Of a stretch of DNA of 64,000 nucleotides, positions 7,615 through 15,349 are shown piece by piece (within the stretch, counting starts at the first letter, position 1; every line of letters starts with the position of its first letter). A program made the position numbers and the translations under genes. Source of the stretch: Burkholderia sp. FERM BP-3421. GTDB taxonomy: Bacteria > Pseudomonadota > Gammaproteobacteria > Burkholderiales > Burkholderiaceae. A model generated the notes under the pieces. It was not told the DNA's origin. It did no database searches and was given only the letters and a program-made list of their open reading frames with translations. The DNA is taken from the NCBI RefSeq assembly GCF_028657905.1, contig NZ_CP117781.1, positions 1,674,001-1,738,000 on the forward strand, given 5' to 3'.

Positions 7615-8982
7615 ATGAAAAACGTAAAATTCGATCAAGATAGTCACCTTTTGAATACTCAGTACGAACTCAAAGAAATTGCCACGGAGATCCTTCGCCA
7701 CGCAAAGGCTATCGGCGCGACGGACGCCGCGACCAATATCTCCGAGGGCGACGACCTGTCGGTGTCGGTGCGCCGCGGCGAAGTCGAAACGATCGAGCAC
7801 AACCGCGGCAAGATGGTCGACGTGACCGTGTTCATCGGCAAGAAGCGCGGCAACGCGAGCACGTCGGATTTCTCGCCGGACGCGATCAAGGATACCGTTG
7901 CCGCCGCCTACAACATCGCGCGCTTCACGGCCGAGGACGAGGCCGCCGGCCTCGCCGAGGCCGAGCTGCTCGAAACCGACCCGCGCGATCTCGATCTGTA
8001 CCACCCGTGGGCGCTGACGACCGACGAGGCCGTCGAGCTCGCCCGCCGCGCGGAAGACGCCGCGTTCGCGGTCAGCCCGCAGATCTGTAATTCGGAAGGT
8101 GCAAGCGTGTCGGCACGGCATTCGCAGTTTGTGCTCGCGACGTCGCGCGGTTTCCTCGCCGGCTATCCGGTCTCGCGCCACAACATCGCTTGCGCGCCGA
8201 TCTCGGGCAGCGGCCGCCACATGCAGCGAAATTCCTGGTATTCGTCGAAGCGCAGTGCGGCCGATCTCGCAGCGCCGGAAGCTGTGGGGCGCTATGCGGC
8301 CGAACGTGCACTCGCGCGGATGGGCGCGCGCCGCCTCGATACCCGCAAGGTACCGGTGCTGTTCGAGGCGCGGCTAGCGGCCGGCCTGCTCGGCATGTTC
8401 ACGCAGGCGGTAAGCGGCGAAATGCTGTACCGGGACATGTCGTTCCTCGTTGACAGCCTCGGCGAGCCGGTGTTCGCGCCGCATATCCAGGTCGTCGAGG
8501 ATCCGCATGTGCCGCGCGCGTTGGGCAGCGCGCCGTTCGACGTGGAGGGCGTGCGTACACGCGCACGCAGCGTCGTCAAGGACGGCGTCGTCGAGGGCTA
8601 CTTCCTGTCGACCTATTCGGCACGCAAGCTTGGCACGCAGACGACCGGTAACGCGGGCGGCTCGCACAAACTCGCGCTGTGCAGCAGCAACACCCAACCC
8701 GGCGACGATTTCGACGCGATGCTGAAGAAGCTCGGCACGGGCCTCCTGTTGACCGAGCTGATGGGAGAGGGCGTGAACTATGTAACTGGCGACTATTCAC
8801 GCGGCGCGGCGGGCTTCTGGGTCGAGAACGGCGTGATCCAGTATCCGGTCGAGGAGATCACTGTCGCGAGCACGCTGCAGGAGATGTTCCGGCATATCGT
8901 CGCGATCGGCGCGGATTCGATCGAGCAGGGCCCGATGGAATCGGGCTCGGTACTGATCGCTCAGATGACCGTGGCAGGATAG
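7615..8982 (+). CDS. pmbA: Metalloprotease subunit PmbA/TldE
   Basis: About 455 residues of the PmbA/TldE family, the non-catalytic partner of TldD; it lacks HExxxH, as expected. Family landmarks are EGDDLSVSVRRGEVETIEHN near the N terminus, NSEGASVSARHSQF, and NYVTGDYSRGAAGFWVENG near the C terminus. The chosen ATG lacks a clear ribosome binding site. A GTG at 7567 that overlaps the transporter stop (GTGA) is an alternative and would give translational coupling. The first 110 bases are AT-rich, whereas the body has normal high GC, so the 5' end may come from the same source as the transporter. Many positions differ from the usual genus PmbA, which fits a diverged second copy. It is the last gene of the array. 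Confidence 0.93.
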   Translation: MKNVKFDQDSHLLNTQYELKEIATEILRHAKAIGATDAATNISEGDDLSVSVRRGEVETIEHNRGKMVDVTVFIGKKRGNASTSDFSPDAIKDTVAAAYNIARFTAEDEAAGLAEAELLETDPRDLDLYHPWALTTDEAVELARRAEDAAFAVSPQICNSEGASVSARHSQFVLATSRGFLAGYPVSRHNIACAPISGSGRHMQRNSWYSSKRSAADLAAPEAVGRYAAERALARMGARRLDTRKVPVLFEARLAAGLLGMFTQAVSGEMLYRDMSFLVDSLGEPVFAPHIQVVEDPHVPRALGSAPFDVEGVRTRARSVVKDGVVEGYFLSTYSARKLGTQTTGNAGGSHKLALCSSNTQPGDDFDAMLKKLGTGLLLTELMGEGVNYVTGDYSRGAAGFWVENGVIQYPVEEITVASTLQEMFRHIVAIGADSIEQGPMESGSVLIAQMTVAG

Positions 8983-8996
8983 TACCCGCGGGGTAC
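8982..8996. terminator. Short inverted repeat after pmbA
   Basis: GTACCC and GGGTAC are separated by GCG right at the pmbA stop, in the 47-base space between two convergent genes (pmbA and murA). There is no T run. It may act as a weak terminator for both strands. Confidence 0.3.
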
Positions 8997-9029
8997 GGTC
9001 AGATTCGACTCATCCGCCTGCGTCGCGCG

Positions 9030-10331
9030 TCACTCGCCACTCGTCCACTCCACGTTCGCGCCGACCGAACGCAGGTTCTCGACGAAACGCGGATGGGCGC
9101 GCCGGATCGGCAGTGCGTTGAGGATCTCGGAGCGGCCGTCGATGCTCGCGGCCACCATCAGCAGCGCGATCGCGACGCGGATGATGTACGGGCTCTCGAC
9201 CCGCGCGGGGCTGAGCGGCAGCCCGCCGAACGTGATCAGGCGGTGCGGATCGGACTGGAACACGTGCGCGCCGAACTTCGACAGCTCGCCCGTCCAGCCC
9301 ATCGCGCCGTCGTACACCTTGTTCCAGAACATCGCGCTGCCCTCGGCGCGCACGCCGAGCGCGACGAAGATCGGCAGCAGGTCGACGGGCAGGTAGGGCC
9401 ACGGCGCCGCCTCGATCTTGGTGAGAATGTTCTGCGTGAACGGCCGGCGCACCTTGAGCGGGCCGTCGCGCAGCGCGCGCGACCAGCCTTGCTCGTGCAC
9501 GATCTCGATGCCGAATTTCGCGAAGGTCCGGTCGATCAGCGGAAACTGCTCGGGCGCGGAATTGCGCACCACGATGTCGCCGCCCGTGATCGCGCCGAGT
9601 GCGAGGAAGGTCGCGATTTCGTGGAAATCCTCGCTGAAACGGTATTCGCCGCCCGCGAGCCGCTGGCCGCCGCGCACCGTCAGGTGCGAGGTGCCGATGC
9701 CCTCGATTTCCACGCCGAGCATGGCGAGGAAACGGCAGAACTCCTGCACGTGCGGCTCTGAGGCCGCGTTGACGAGCGTCGAGACGCCGCCCGCGGCGGC
9801 CGCGCACAGCACGAAGTTCTCGGTGGTGGTGACGGACGCGTAGTCGAGCCAGTGCTGGTTCGGCGTGAGGGGGCCGTCGGTACGCACGATCAGCGAATCG
9901 GGGGTGCGCTCGATGCGTGCGCCGAAGCGCTCGAACACTTCGACGTGCGGATCGATCTCGCGCACGCCGAGCGTGCAGCCCTTGACGTCGTTTTCGAGCC
10001 GCGCCACGCCGAAGCGGGCGACGAGCGGCGGCACCAGCATGATCGACGAGCGCATTTCCTCGGGCAGCCGGTGCACGGCCGGGTCGAACGTGGTGGCGCG
10101 GTGGTGCAGGTCGAGCACGCCGGTCGAGAAATCGATCGCGACGTCGCTGCCGAGCATGCGGAAGATATCGAGGATCTTGCGGACATCGGTGATGTCCGGC
10201 ACGCCGACGAGGCGCAGCGGCTGGTCGGTCAGCAGCGTCGCGCACAGGATGGGCAGGACGGCGTTCTTGTTGGCGGACGGGGTGATTTCACCGCGCAGCG
10301 GGGAACCGCCGTGGACGATCAGGTTTGACAT
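9030..10331 (-). CDS. murA: UDP-N-acetylglucosamine 1-carboxyvinyltransferase (MurA paralogue)
   Basis: A 433-residue EPSP-synthase-fold enzyme that transfers enolpyruvate to UDP-GlcNAc in the first committed step of peptidoglycan synthesis. The active-site Lys-Asn pair is present in SANKNAVLPIL. The fosfomycin-sensitive cysteine is in the loop VKGCTLGVREIDPH, where MurA has GGCAIGARPVDLH. The C-terminal arginine region is SPYIIRVAIALL. The loop and many flanking residues differ from ordinary MurA, and the gene is not in the his/mur context where the main copy sits in this genus. I therefore take it as a second, diverged MurA. An upstream TTG at 10358 could extend it, but ATG at 10331 matches the family start. 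It is convergent with pmbA. Confidence 0.85.
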   Translation of the reverse strand: MSNLIVHGGSPLRGEITPSANKNAVLPILCATLLTDQPLRLVGVPDITDVRKILDIFRMLGSDVAIDFSTGVLDLHHRATTFDPAVHRLPEEMRSSIMLVPPLVARFGVARLENDVKGCTLGVREIDPHVEVFERFGARIERTPDSLIVRTDGPLTPNQHWLDYASVTTTENFVLCAAAAGGVSTLVNAASEPHVQEFCRFLAMLGVEIEGIGTSHLTVRGGQRLAGGEYRFSEDFHEIATFLALGAITGGDIVVRNSAPEQFPLIDRTFAKFGIEIVHEQGWSRALRDGPLKVRRPFTQNILTKIEAAPWPYLPVDLLPIFVALGVRAEGSAMFWNKVYDGAMGWTGELSKFGAHVFQSDPHRLITFGGLPLSPARVESPYIIRVAIALLMVAASIDGRSEILNALPIRRAHPRFVENLRSVGANVEWTSGE

Positions 10332-10826
10332 GGTGGAGCCGGTGTTGGGGTGGCGCAAGGTCGATATGATGCCATTCCTTGCGCGATGTCCGCAGTTTCT
10401 GGTCGCATCGGCCGCGATTTGTCCGGTCGGCGCACATTACAGATGGCATTCACCCGTGGCGGGGACCTTGCGCCGACAGGTGATCGTCCCGCGTTCGAAC
10501 AGGCCCGCGCGCGTGGGGATCGACCTGGCTTCGTCGCGCGTCTCGAAACCGACCGCGCACAGGCCGCTGCCGGGATCGCCGCCCGCGTCGTCGACGCTTC
10601 GTACCGGAGGCGAGCAGGCGCGGGCCGGGCCGGGAAACCCAGGCACGGGCTCCGCTCGAATGGCTGGGTTGGTCGACGGTCTCGGTGATGTATCCAAGGC
10701 GGGGAGGAACGGGGGGATGGTCTGCGCGGCGCGGTGCCGGCACGGCAGCTGCGTAGATCAGGCCGACCCGGAATGCGGGATCGACGGCGGCGTAGTGACT
10801 TGCTCGACGTCCGAATCGGGGATGTG
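10332..10826. other. Gene-poor stretch between murA and sigma remnant
   Basis: I see no convincing gene in these 495 bases. Several overlapping open frames exist on both strands, but none has a family pattern or a ribosome binding site. The right end, around 10700-10826, may hold highly decayed 5' sequence of the sigma-factor gene whose tail follows. It contains a GGGGGATGGTC that resembles the start region of the intact sigma gene near 13640. Confidence 0.4.
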
Positions 10827-11021
10827 CTGGTGCGAAGTGCCCGACGGCTTGCCACCCCGACGGAGAGCGGTGCGCGTTCGTGTAAGCTGAACGGCGTGAC
10901 CTACGACGAAGCCGCCACGGAAATGGGCGTCCGCCCGGGAGTGGCGCGGCGGTACCCTGTTGAAGCGATGCGGGCCTGTCGCCAGCGACTGCTACAATCG
11001 GGCCCCGTAAAGCCGGACTAA
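10827..11021 (+). pseudogene. ECF sigma factor (FecI type), 3' remnant
   Basis: Only region 4 remains. In one frame the sequence reads CEVPDGLPPRR, matching CEVLDRLPPRQ of the intact sigma factor at 13648-14133. After a frameshift between about 10856 and 10880 it continues as CKLNGVTYDEAATEMGVRPG and VEAMRACRQRLLQSG, matching CKLNGMTYDEAAAEMGIRPG and VEAMRACRQRLLQSD. The 5' two thirds, including region 2, are gone. The downstream fecR copy is intact, so this module has an anti-sigma gene but no local sigma factor. Confidence 0.8.
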
Positions 11022-11033
11022 TCGACGCGCGCC

Positions 11034-12014
11034 ATGCAAGAATCCATGCCGTTGAGCGAAGAAGTCAGAAACGAGATCGACAATCTGCTCGCGTCCGTCG
11101 AGCATGGCGATGCGCGGCAGAAGGCTGTTGCGCGCGCATCCCTGCTGAAGCTGCGCGAGGCGAGTGACGCGCATCGAACGTACATCGAGGAGCAACAGGC
11201 GGCAGATGCGATGATCGACGGCAGCCTGGATGCGTTGCGCCGCCGGTATGACCGGCGTTTCCCCGAGGCGCATCATCGCCAGCCCCAACCCGCCTTGAAA
11301 AAGAGCTGGCTTCGGTTTGGCGCCGTTCTCGGCGCGCTCGCGCTCGGCGCCGCTGCAACTATCTGGATGATTAACCCGGTCCTTTCTCAACAGGAAGGGC
11401 GCGCGCCAATTGGGCAACAAGCCCGATTGACGCTTGATGACGGCAGTCAGGTTCTGCTCAATACCGGCACTACGATTCAATTTTCGAACCGGCTGCGCTC
11501 GCGGGAGGCGACGCTCGTGCGCGGCGAAGCGCTGTTTGCCGTCGCGCACAGCGGACTGCGGCCGTTCGAGCTTCGCGCGGGAAGTGCCGCGGTTCATGAC
11601 GTAGGCACACGATTCAGCGTTCGCTTACGTGATCCGGGAATCGATGTCGCCGTGCTGGAGGGCGAGGTCGGGGTCAAGTTCCGGGGGCAGGGGAAGTTCA
11701 TTCAATTGGTCGCAGGTCAGGCCATCCGCTCGGATGGCGTGCGTGTGGTTCAACTGCCGCGTACCGACGCGCTCATCGCGTGGAAGGATCAGCGCCTGGA
11801 CTTCGACCATACACCGCTCTCCGAGGTGGTCCGGGAACTGCAGCGATACAGGGCGACGCCGATCGTTCTTGCGGACCAGCATGCTGGCGAGGCTCGTATC
11901 AGCGGAGGGTTTTCGAGCGCCGATCCGGATCAGCTGCTGAGGACGTTGCCTTTGGTGATCGCGGTTTCAGTCAGCTTCGACGCGGATGGCACTGCCAGGA
12001 TTGCTTCGCGGTGA
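11034..12014 (+). CDS. FecR-type anti-sigma regulator (copy 2)
   Basis: A 326-residue inner-membrane signalling protein. Residues 1-85 are the cytoplasmic sigma-binding region (NEIDNLLASVEHGDARQKAV). One transmembrane segment is near 95-113 (LGALALGAAATIWMINPVL). The periplasmic FecR domain follows (LTLDDGSQVLLNTGTTIQF, then GEALFAVAH), with a C-terminal segment (LSEVVRELQRYRATPIVL) that contacts the receptor STN domain in this family. It closely resembles the protein at 14133-15137, and both arise from a duplicated segment. Upstream lies only a sigma stub, and downstream there is no receptor but an IS66 scrap. It may be a decaying or cross-acting regulator. Confidence 0.9.
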   Translation: MQESMPLSEEVRNEIDNLLASVEHGDARQKAVARASLLKLREASDAHRTYIEEQQAADAMIDGSLDALRRRYDRRFPEAHHRQPQPALKKSWLRFGAVLGALALGAAATIWMINPVLSQQEGRAPIGQQARLTLDDGSQVLLNTGTTIQFSNRLRSREATLVRGEALFAVAHSGLRPFELRAGSAAVHDVGTRFSVRLRDPGIDVAVLEGEVGVKFRGQGKFIQLVAGQAIRSDGVRVVQLPRTDALIAWKDQRLDFDHTPLSEVVRELQRYRATPIVLADQHAGEARISGGFSSADPDQLLRTLPLVIAVSVSFDADGTARIASR

Positions 12015-12077
12015 CGTTCAGCGAGCGCGTTGCATGGCTGGATGCAGTGATTACCATGCCGGTCTCCACCCCGGCTC

Positions 12078-12268
12078 GGAATTCCGTCGGCGCCGACATG
12101 TTCGCGGGCTCGCTGCGGGCGGGGCAGCATGGCGCTGCGATCAGGCCTGATCCGCCCGGCGCAACTCGACGGGCGCGACCCGCACGCGTATCTCAAGGAC
12201 ATCCTCACGCGCCTGCTCACGCACGGGGCCGGCGACACGGCCGCGTTGTCGCCGCATCGCCGGCAACC
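12078..12268 (+). mobile_element. IS66-type transposase (TnpC), C-terminal remnant with frameshift
   Basis: One frame gives MFAGSLRAGQHGAA and, after a shift near 12135, another gives LIRPAQLDGRDPHAYLKDIL followed by TRLLTHGAGDTAALSPHR. These are the classic end of IS66 TnpC proteins: the FAGSLRAGQRAA block, then LNGxDPYAYLKDVLTRLPTH and the final LLPHxW. Only about 60 residues remain and they are frameshifted. It lies directly after the second fecR copy and marks the left edge of the region that separates the two signalling modules. Confidence 0.7.
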
Positions 12269-12296
12269 GAAACCCGCGACCGCCCGACCTGGCCCG

Positions 12297-12731
12297 TCAA
12301 GACCGGGCCGCTGACCGTTTACGCTCCAGACGTTTCGCAACCTGATCAATGACCCTGACGGGCGTCATCTGCAGTTGCGCGTCGTGCTCGGTGACTAGTG
12401 CGGCGAACTCTTTTACTGCCAGCGCGTTGAAGCCATAACGACCTTCAGTACCGGCGGACAATGCGTCGCGCGCGGTATTCTCATAATCGTCGACCGGTCG
12501 CACGACACTGTTTCCATAGCCGAGCTCTTCGAGCATCCTGCTTGCCACCGCCACTCGCATCAACGCCTGCAAGGCCATCAGGGAGCCGGTTCCGGCCCGT
12601 AGCGCCTCCAGATGCAGGTGATATTCAAGCGACAGGACATCCTGGATTGGCTGTGGCAGCGGCAGCAATTCAGTTTTCATTGCCGTCTGGTTGGCACTTG
12701 CCTTTCTCAGGCGAGTTGGCCAGTTTTTCAT
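12297..12731 (-). CDS. Small partner of the free STN protein, family uncertain
   Basis: A 144-residue soluble protein. The start ATG has a strong AGGAGTG site placed eight bases upstream and begins immediately after the stop of the STN gene, so the two are co-transcribed. The central segment (LSLEYHLHLEALRAGTGS, followed by MALQALMRVAVASRMLEELG) and the segment ALVTEHDAQLQMTPV resemble a group of Burkholderiaceae proteins often labelled 'Fis family transcriptional regulator'. I see no clear helix-turn-helix of the Fis kind and would not accept that label without a structure. The C terminus is basic (KRLERKRSAARS). Its place beside a periplasmic signalling domain suggests a role in the same signalling circuit. 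Confidence 0.7.
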   Translation of the reverse strand: MKNWPTRLRKASANQTAMKTELLPLPQPIQDVLSLEYHLHLEALRAGTGSLMALQALMRVAVASRMLEELGYGNSVVRPVDDYENTARDALSAGTEGRYGFNALAVKEFAALVTEHDAQLQMTPVRVIDQVAKRLERKRSAARS

Positions 12732-13100
12732 CTATTCAACACTCCTGTGTTTTGTGTCATCTGAGGTCGCAGGTGACATGCCGCGCTCAGGCGGCGCGAC
12801 AATCACGTACGTGTGCGCATCGATCTGTTGAACCTGCAACCCGGTTCCGCGCAGCAGTTGCTCCAGTGCTTTATGCACGGTCAACTGGCCGGTCAGCGCC
12901 GGGGACGTGCGATTGGCCACCAACGCATCCGACGCCAGGATGTTCGCGCCGCTCGTGCTTGCCAGCGCCGCCAGCGCCTTGGCCAACGTCTGCGCCGGCA
13001 AATCGATTGATGCCGTCTGGGCATGCGCCGCGATGCTTGCTGCGCCGAGAACCGCAACCATTGCATGTGCGGATCTACTTGCCCAACCCCTCTGTCTCAT
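12732..13100 (-). CDS. Free-standing STN (secretin/TonB short N-terminal) domain protein
   Basis: A 122-residue exported protein. Residues 1-28 are a signal peptide ending in AAHAQ. The remainder is a single STN domain, ASIDLPAQTLAKALAALAS through LTVHKALEQLLRGTGLQV, then a short disordered tail. It aligns along its length with the N-terminal domain of the TonB receptor at 493, including DALVAN and the LTxxxALxxxLxGTGL block, yet it has no plug or barrel. In receptors this domain signals to FecR across the periplasm. A soluble version next to, and divergent from, an intact sigma/FecR pair suggests a receptor-independent ligand or input protein. It could also be a receptor fragment, but it has its own signal peptide, a natural stop and a translationally coupled partner. 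Confidence 0.85.
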   Translation of the reverse strand: MRQRGWASRSAHAMVAVLGAASIAAHAQTASIDLPAQTLAKALAALASTSGANILASDALVANRTSPALTGQLTVHKALEQLLRGTGLQVQQIDAHTYVIVAPPERGMSPATSDDTKHRSVE

Positions 13101-13647
13101 CGTGTTTGTCTTCTCGTGTGTCTTCGAAGTTTCTAAGTGCTACGCCTTCAACGGGCTTGTTTTGCTCGTTTGGTGTTAAAGGCGAACGACGTGGGCAAAG
13201 CGTAGGGGCAAGTTTCCGAATTATTTCTATCGAGTCGATTTAGCCATCGTGTAAAACTATTCGGTAGACAGGCACCCCGTCCGGGACGAAGCGCAATTTC
13301 CTCGACGAACAGGGAGAGGAATGGAGCGCAGCGTTGCGCGCAAATCTGAACGGCCAACTGATCGGCATCGGCGCGATTGATTTCTCATCGTCGGCACCGT
13401 GGAAGCGCTTGCATCGATCGTGCAGAGCGGAATGTCGAACGCGCACACGTAGTCGTGCTGGCCATATTCTGGTCGGGTAAGCTTGTCCGGCTGCTTATCG
13501 TCGTGACCGGCGATAGCGCCGCGTCGGGGGGGATCCCGATTGACCAGGTATGTCAACGTCGGCTTATATCCGTCTTCCGAGCTTCGGCGAGATCAGGATG
13601 CTTGGCGCGATATGTACGGCACGACAAAAATGGATTTAGGAGGGGGA
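13101..13647. other. Divergent intergenic region between STN gene and sigma gene
   Basis: These 547 bases separate two divergent units and should hold both promoters. The part next to the STN gene (about 13130-13250) is relatively AT-rich. I find no convincing gene. A weak open frame runs from 13540 in phase with the sigma factor, but the sigma start is better placed at 13648. Short scraps with coding-like bias around 13300-13400 could be remnants of something lost. Confidence 0.4.
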
Positions 13648-14133
13648 ATGGTCGAGGATCTGGTGCAAGGCTATCTGCGACTGCGTCGATTGCTCACGCG
13701 AGAACTCGGTTCGGACGATGCTGCCGACCTCGCGCAAGAATCGTTCGAGGTGGCACTGCGTTACTGTCAAGCGCACACGGTTGAGTCGCCCGGTGGTCTG
13801 TTGTTCAAGATTGCGAATAACTTACGGATCGATCGTGGCAGACGAAAATGGCAAGTGATGGCCTCCTTATCCGAGGTCGAGGACGAGGAAGGACCGAGCT
13901 GCAACGTGACACCCGAACGCGAATATGAAGGGCGGCAGACATTGACGAAGCTGTGCGAAGTGCTCGATAGGCTGCCTCCCCGTCAACGGGAGGCGTTCGT
14001 TCTGTGTAAATTGAACGGTATGACCTACGATGAGGCCGCGGCAGAAATGGGCATCCGTCCTGGGGTCATACAGCAGTACCTGGTCGAGGCGATGCGGGCC
14101 TGTCGTCAGCGACTATTACAGTCGGATGCGTAA
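13648..14133 (+). CDS. ECF sigma factor, FecI type
   Basis: A 161-residue extracytoplasmic-function sigma factor. Region 2 spans about residues 5-70 (DDAADLAQESFEVALRYC, then GGLLFKIANNLRIDRGRRK, the -10 recognition helix). Region 4 is near 105-155 (LDRLPPRQREAFVLCKLNGM, TYDEAAAEMGIRPGVIQQYL). The start was chosen at the ATG with AGGAGGGGGA directly upstream; earlier in-frame ATGs at 13540 and 13612 lack a good site, and 161 residues suits the family. The stop TAA overlaps the fecR ATG (TAATG), so the two are coupled. It is released by the FecR protein when a receptor or STN input signals. Confidence 0.93.
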   Translation: MVEDLVQGYLRLRRLLTRELGSDDAADLAQESFEVALRYCQAHTVESPGGLLFKIANNLRIDRGRRKWQVMASLSEVEDEEGPSCNVTPEREYEGRQTLTKLCEVLDRLPPRQREAFVLCKLNGMTYDEAAAEMGIRPGVIQQYLVEAMRACRQRLLQSDA

Positions 14134-15137
14134 TGTCGAACTCACTCACACGCGCAATGCAGGATATCGTTCCGTTAAGCGACGAAGACAGAAACGAGAT
14201 CGATAATTTGCTCGCGTCGGTCGTGCACGGCGATGCGCGGCAGAAAACTCAGGCGCGAGCGTCTCTTCAGGCGTTTCGCGAGGCGAGTGACGCACATCAG
14301 ACCTACATTGCCGAGCAGCAGGCGGCGGATACGATGATCGATGGAAGCCTGGACGCGCTACGCCGTCTCTATGATCGGCGCACCCACATTTCACCCGATC
14401 GCCGACGCCGGACTTTTCCCGGCAAGCGGCGGTTGCGCGTCGGCGCCGTGTTCGGCAACCTTGCGCTCGGCGCGGCCGCGGCGATATGGATGATCAATCC
14501 CGTTCTGTCGCAACAGGACAGCGTCGCCCAAGTCGGGCAGCAAACGCGGTTGGTGCTTGATGATGGAAGCCAGGTTCTGCTCAACACGGGTACGGCGATT
14601 CAGTTTTCGAACCGGCTGCGCTCGCGCGAAGCGAAGCTCGTGCGTGGTGAAGCACTTTTCACCGTCGCTCACCGCGCGCTGAGGCCGTTTCAACTTCGCG
14701 CGGGAAGCGCGGAGATCCACGACATCGGGACTCAATTCAGCGTTCGCCTGGTCGATCCGGCAATCGATGTCGCCGTGCTCGAAGGAGAGGTCGCGGTCAA
14801 GCTTCCGGGGCAGGGCGCTTTGATTCAAGTGCTCGCCGGCCAGGCCGTTCGCACGGATGGCGTACGCGTACTTCAGCGTCCGCGCGTCGGCGCGCTGGTC
14901 GAGTGGAAGGATCGACGCCTGGATTTCAACCACACACCGCTTTCCGAGGTGGTCCGGGAACTGCAGCGATACAGAACGACGCCGATTGTTCTTGCGGACG
15001 CACGTGCAGGCGAAGCATTGATCAGTGGGGGATTTTCGAGTGCCGACCCGGACAGGTTGCTGAAGACCATACCATTCGTCGCCCCCGTCAAAGTAAGCTT
15101 TGATGCGAATGGCACGGCGAGGATTGCTTCGCGTTAG
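14133..15137 (+). CDS. FecR-type anti-sigma regulator (copy 3)
   Basis: A 334-residue single-pass inner-membrane protein of the FecR family. The cytoplasmic N-terminal part has DEDRNEIDNLLASVVHGDAR, the membrane segment is near 100-118 (GNLALGAAAAIWMINPVL), and the periplasmic FecR domain includes LVLDDGSQVLLNTGTAIQF and GEALFTVAHRALRPFQLRAGS. The last 80 residues contain the LSEVVRELQRYRTTPIVLA segment followed by the SxGGFSSADPDRLL turn. It is translationally coupled to the sigma gene and close in sequence to copy 2. There is no receptor gene after it. The nearest STN domain is the divergent free protein at 12732-13100, which is the natural candidate partner. Confidence 0.92.
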   Translation: MSNSLTRAMQDIVPLSDEDRNEIDNLLASVVHGDARQKTQARASLQAFREASDAHQTYIAEQQAADTMIDGSLDALRRLYDRRTHISPDRRRRTFPGKRRLRVGAVFGNLALGAAAAIWMINPVLSQQDSVAQVGQQTRLVLDDGSQVLLNTGTAIQFSNRLRSREAKLVRGEALFTVAHRALRPFQLRAGSAEIHDIGTQFSVRLVDPAIDVAVLEGEVAVKLPGQGALIQVLAGQAVRTDGVRVLQRPRVGALVEWKDRRLDFNHTPLSEVVRELQRYRTTPIVLADARAGEALISGGFSSADPDRLLKTIPFVAPVKVSFDANGTARIASR

Positions 15138-15293
15138 CGCGTTCCGGCGAGCGTCCTGCATGGGTGGAGGCCTCTCGACTTCAATGCGCGCGCCGGTGTT
15201 CGTGGGCCTGCCGACGGCGGATCACGGCGATCGTCTCCATCCGTGCTCGATGGGCCGTCAGATGCGATTCGAATCAGGCCACTCCGCTATCAG

Positions 15294-15324
15294 GACGCCT
15301 GCCGCCGAGTACGAGGCAGGCGTC
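15294..15324. terminator. Hairpin between convergent fecR and transporter genes
   Basis: Perfect 10-base arms, GACGCCTGCC and GGCAGGCGTC, flank an 11-base loop between two convergent genes. There is no strong T tract. A bidirectional terminator is likely. Confidence 0.55.
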
Positions 15325-15349
15325 GAGCCGGGCATCACTCGGGCGCCGC

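Noticed and set aside
4315..8982. A classical RiPP biosynthetic cluster (microcin B17 or lasso type)
   Set aside because: TldD, PmbA and a transporter are present, but I see no cyclodehydratase, lasso cyclase, leader peptidase or convincing precursor. Uptake and processing is the more economical reading.
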